Positions 61,298-64,000 of a stretch of 64,000 bases of DNA are shown here, in pieces. Below the pieces are notes generated by a model. That model had not been told where the DNA came from. It saw only the letters and a list, made by a program, of their open reading frames with translations, and searched no databases. The stretch is from Acidobacteriota bacterium (GTDB lineage: Bacteria; Acidobacteriota; Terriglobia; Bryobacterales; Bryobacteraceae), in the NCBI GenBank assembly GCA_025353165.1, contig JANXRE010000141.1, positions 25,545 to 89,544 of the forward strand, read 5' to 3'. The translations under genes and the position numbers were made by a program. Positions within the stretch are counted from its first letter, which is position 1; each line of letters starts with the position of its first letter.

Positions 61298-61890
61298 TTA
61301 AAGGTGTGGCGTCACCGACCCGCCAGGAGCGGGCATGAGGAACGTGTCGCCGCAATCCATCTGCGCCGGCTGCAGCATCGCTTCCGTGGCGGCCAGCGAT
61401 TCCAATTCGGCCTCTATGGCCGCGACCTCAGTTTCGGTCTGATGGCCCGCCCGCAGAATATCGCTGTATTGGATAGGGATCGCACTTCCATTGGGATTCT
61501 GCCATTCCGAAAGTTCATGCGACACACGCACCAGATCCCAGCGGCTCATCTTTCCGAACGTCGCGTAGATCTCATCGATCAATGCTTCTTCGACGGGGGA
61601 GAGTTCGGAAGGCTCCGGCTCCGCGAGGAGCGCAACCTCCCAACCCTCGGGGGCCGAGATGTAGCGGCGCCAAATTGGATCGGTGCCCGGAGCCGGTTCC
61701 TCCCGGATCAGATCGTAGATCCGGCTGACGACGGGTCCGTTGTCCATCGAGACGTATCTGTCTGTCGTTACCGGACGGCCCCACCGAAGTACGGCTTCCG
61801 TGTCGACGAAATACAGCATTTTGATGAGCTTGAGTTAGCTCATCCGGCCGCCGCCGTAGTCGCTCGTTGTTCGTTAAACCGTAACACCAT
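61298..61890 (-). pseudogene. Panacea-domain (SocA-like) antitoxin, 5' broken
   Basis: ATG 61890 starts MVLRFNEQRATTAAAG and stops after 16 codons. Shortly after, the expected MSYLKLIKMLYFVD appears as MS-stop-LKLIKMLYFVDTEAVLRW, so about eight codons are deleted and a Tyr codon has become TAA. From there the Panacea domain is intact: GRPVTTDRYVSMDNGPVVSR, IYDLIREE, YISAPEGWEVALL, FGKMSRWDLVRVSHELSEWQ and NPNGSAIPI. The remaining frame from ATG 61819 lacks a ribosome site. Panacea proteins are antitoxins that neutralise many different toxins. Two lesions make a pseudogene likely. Confidence 0.75.
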
Positions 61891-62029
61891 TCGTTCCGTG
61901 TCCATGGTAAGGCAGGGGCAAGCATCGAACCTTCAACGCCTTGCCCCACCGTGACGTAGCCGACCGGCCGCGACCATCAGCCTGAGGCTTGCGGGTTCCG
62001 GCACTACCGGGTTGGGAGTCAGCGGCAGG

Positions 62030-62165
62030 ACAAGCGTCGAGAACGTCGAGCCTTGCTTCGGCCAACTCGACAGCGGCCCGCTCCCATGAGTCGCCGTGGC
62101 GCGTGTATCATAACTACATCCGCGATACGATCAGCGTGCAGTGGATCCCGGTTGACAATGCCTGG
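62030..62165 (+). pseudogene. Scrambled 3' remnant of a second flavin monooxygenase
   Basis: 62093-62165 encodes SPWRVYHNYIRDTISVQWIP and VDNA, matching the C-terminus of the monooxygenase at 60872-60934 in direct orientation with about 85% identity. Just before it, 62049-62069 is the reverse complement of GAGTTGGCCGAAGCAAGGCTC, the preceding piece of the same gene. The paralogue has thus lost its body and suffered a short local inversion. Non-functional. Confidence 0.7.
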
Positions 62166-62204
62166 GATTCGAAAATGCGATGCGATAAAACCGCGAGACG
62201 TGTT

Positions 62205-63407
62205 ATGAGACTCATCACCGCGACGCTCTGTCTTACCTGTGCCTTCGGCGCCGTTAAACCGATCACGCCTCCCAGCATTAAGGTGATTGGCCCTTACAGC
62301 CCGGGCATCCTGACCGAGGATTTTCTCTATGTCTCCGGGCAGGGGGCAAAAGATGCGGCGGGCCAGATTCCGCCGGATACCGAAGGCCAACTCCGGAACG
62401 TGCTTGAGAACGTCAGGATGGTGGTCGAGGCGGCCGGACTCACGATGGAACACGTCGTCTACACGCAGGTCTATCTGACTGGCGGAGTCGATGAGGCTCC
62501 TCTTGATCGAGTCTTCCGAAAGTACTTTCCCAAAGCGCCTCCGGCCAGGTCGACCATCAACGTTGTCAAACTGCCCGCCACGCCCGTTGAGATCAGTGCG
62601 GTGGCGGTGCGGGATCTGTCGCGGAGAACGGTGGTGACGCCGCCGGGAAATGAGGCTGGGGCTGCCTTCAGCGCCGCCGTACGGGCGGGTGACCGGCTAT
62701 ACCTCTCCGGCGTCTTCGGGCGCGATCCCAATACGGGCCGGATTCCCGAGGATCCCGCCGAACAGGTGCGACTGGCGCTCTCCCATCTGGAGCGAACGCT
62801 GAAAGCGGCCGGCGTCGGCTTCGCCAACATGGTTTTCGTAAATCCCTACCTTACTGGCAACATCCCGATGAGGGTTATGAACGAGGTCTATGCCGGACGC
62901 TTCGAGTTCGGCAACACCCCGGCGCGCGCCACCATTCAGGTGGCCGCATTACCAGGGGGCGCAAACATCGAATTCACGGGCATTGCCGTCATGGACCTGG
63001 CCCGGCGCAGCGCCGTCCGGCCCAAGAATATGGAACCGAGCGCCACTGCCAGTCCTTGCGTTTTTGCGGGCGACGCACTCTTCTGTTCGGCGAAGTCGGG
63101 TTTCATTCCCGGACAGCATGGCGGTATCTATGCCGCCACCGTGGAGACGCAGCTCCGCCAGACCATGCGCAACCTGCTCGACGGTTTGGAGGAAGCCGGT
63201 CTCAACTTCTCGAACGTCGTGGCCAGCAATGTCTACCTCGACGATCTCGACGAATTCGCGCGCATGAATGGAGTCTACGCAGAGTACTTCGGTAGCGCGC
63301 CGCCGGCCCGCACAACCGTTCAGCAACTGCCTACCGCGGGGCACGCCCCGAGCGACAAAGGCATTTACCCTACTCTCGAGCAGATCTCGATCATTGCCGT
63401 GCGCTAG
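62205..63407 (+). CDS. Exported protein with three tandem RidA (YjgF/UK114) domains
   Basis: A 400-residue protein starting at ATG 62205 with a signal peptide (MRLITATLCLTCAFGAVKP). Three RidA-type domains follow, at about residues 25-140, 150-270 and 275-400. Each has the family order: YVSGQ/YLSGV/FCSAK strand, a helix with NVRMVVEAAGLTMEHVVYTQ, or LERTLKAAGVGFANMVFVNP, or LLDGLEEAGLNFSNVVASNV, then PPARSTINVVKLP, TPARATIQVAALPGGANIEF or PPARTTVQQLP. The imine-hydrolysing arginine aligns with R in the PAR(S/A/T)T motif in all three. Single-chain triplication mimics the normal RidA trimer, and export is unusual. Confidence 0.87.
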   Translation: MRLITATLCLTCAFGAVKPITPPSIKVIGPYSPGILTEDFLYVSGQGAKDAAGQIPPDTEGQLRNVLENVRMVVEAAGLTMEHVVYTQVYLTGGVDEAPLDRVFRKYFPKAPPARSTINVVKLPATPVEISAVAVRDLSRRTVVTPPGNEAGAAFSAAVRAGDRLYLSGVFGRDPNTGRIPEDPAEQVRLALSHLERTLKAAGVGFANMVFVNPYLTGNIPMRVMNEVYAGRFEFGNTPARATIQVAALPGGANIEFTGIAVMDLARRSAVRPKNMEPSATASPCVFAGDALFCSAKSGFIPGQHGGIYAATVETQLRQTMRNLLDGLEEAGLNFSNVVASNVYLDDLDEFARMNGVYAEYFGSAPPARTTVQQLPTAGHAPSDKGIYPTLEQISIIAVR

Positions 63408-63974
63408 AATCGCCCGGCTCCGCAAAGCGACTTCCGCGAAATTCGGCAGAAGCTGGACCGGCTGTCCGTGTTGCACTTCTTCAACGGCCAGATACAAAGC
63501 GTTAACGGCGCACCCGAGGGCTACTACAGCTCGCCCGCTGACTGGAAAGGGCCCACCGCTCAGTACGTTTACTATTCGGGCTGGGTCAACGAGGCCTCGG
63601 GGAAAGGCGACAACATGCGCGCCTTCACGTTAAAGAACGGCGTTCTCCGCACTGCCCCGGCGTCGAAGACACCCACGGTGTTTATGCTGGGCAGCACGCC
63701 GGTGGTCACCGCGAACGGCGACACATCCGGGATAGTATGGAGCCTGGAACGCCAGGAATCGCTGGACGTGATGCCCGGAAATATGCCGGCCGTGCTGCAC
63801 GCGTACGACGCCACCCACCTGGCAACCGAACTCTATAACAGCAGTATGGCCGGAACACGAGACACCGCGGGTCCGTCCGTTAAATTTCAGCTTCCCACGG
63901 TCGTGAACGGAAAGGCGTACGTAGCTATACAGGCGGAACTGGATGTCTATGGACTGTGTCCCTGCCCGCAATAG
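63408..63974 (+). pseudogene. C-terminal fragment of a PQQ-propeller-like exported protein
   Basis: Directly after the RidA stop and in the same frame, DFREIRQKLDRLSVLHFFNG leads into AQYVYYSGWVNEASGKGDNM, TPVVTANGDTSGIVWSLERQ, PAVLHAYDATHLATELYNSS, GTRDTAGPSVKFQLPTVVNG and KAYVAIQAELDVYGL. This is the last quarter of a common Acidobacterial PQQ-like beta-propeller. The upstream three quarters and a start are missing; GTG 63468 is only the first in-frame start codon. It is a 5'-truncated remnant left by a deletion or recombination, unless expressed by read-through. Confidence 0.65.
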
Positions 63975-64000
63975 CCATCGGTTCAGTGGTGCGCCCGGAG

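Noticed and set aside
1..64000. CRISPR arrays or transposase genes
   Set aside because: No regularly spaced 25-40 base repeats and no DDE or IS200-type transposase motifs were seen.

Overview
The window is about 64 kb of GC-rich chromosomal DNA from what looks like an Acidobacteriota bacterium of the Bryobacterales / Candidatus Solibacter type. This is inferred from family content, not from a marker gene: DUF1549/DUF1553 plus DUF1501 proteins, Tat-exported Gfo/Idh/MocA and glycoside hydrolase proteins, VWFA-related exported proteins, carboxypeptidase-regulatory-like repeats, PQQ-propeller fragments and many short zinc-ribbon proteins.

Layout. 1-10.4 kb (+): DUF1553 and DUF1501 proteins, an NRAMP-like transporter, an RNB exoribonuclease, a broken VWFA gene, a Nudix hydrolase, then an amidohydrolase / GH109-like oxidoreductase / DUF5060 hydrolase operon whose last gene is cut by a rearrangement near 10,370. 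10.4-17.4 kb: a GH3 stump and a large exported protein (-), a membrane acyltransferase-like protein, small zinc-ribbon proteins, a dead MmcQ/YjbR gene, a 58-residue Cys-rich peptide gene behind a strong promoter, and an S9 peptidase. 26.5-17.4 kb (-): one nearly gapless run of ten genes, starting with a tetraheme cytochrome / FeS protein / NrfD respiratory module, then a membrane protein, an ArsA ATPase, a 74-residue protein, a frameshifted sugar isomerase, an exported alkaline-phosphatase-superfamily enzyme, PhnW and PhnX (2-aminoethylphosphonate breakdown). 26.6-44.2 kb: AidB-like dehydrogenase, agarase-like hydrolase, MetH, a DAO-type oxidoreductase, a carboxypeptidase-regulatory-like protein, GlcF/GlcE, TldD/PmbA, and a receiver domain fused in frame to an exported domain.

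44.4-52.2 kb is a genomic island bounded by two 210-bp direct repeats (5 mismatches). Each repeat contains the 3' part of a tRNA-Val(GAC) gene and the tail of a MNT nucleotidyltransferase gene. The complete tRNA is at the right end. Inside are a complete bacteriophytochrome histidine kinase with its heme oxygenase, prophage-like small genes and a ParB-methyltransferase fusion. I see no integrase.

52.2-64 kb: a sensor kinase / response regulator / ATP-grasp ligase / pentapeptide-repeat operon, a delta-9-type desaturase, a secreted protein with four Cys-rich bacterial repeats, a flavin monooxygenase, then decayed genes (a dead Panacea toxin-antitoxin pair and a scrambled second monooxygenase copy), an exported triple-RidA protein and a PQQ-propeller stump.

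A recurring feature is the number of frame-disrupted genes (at least nine). Several carry one single-base or dinucleotide lesion, so sequencing error and real gene decay must be separated. All family names come from motif recognition by eye; no database search was run.
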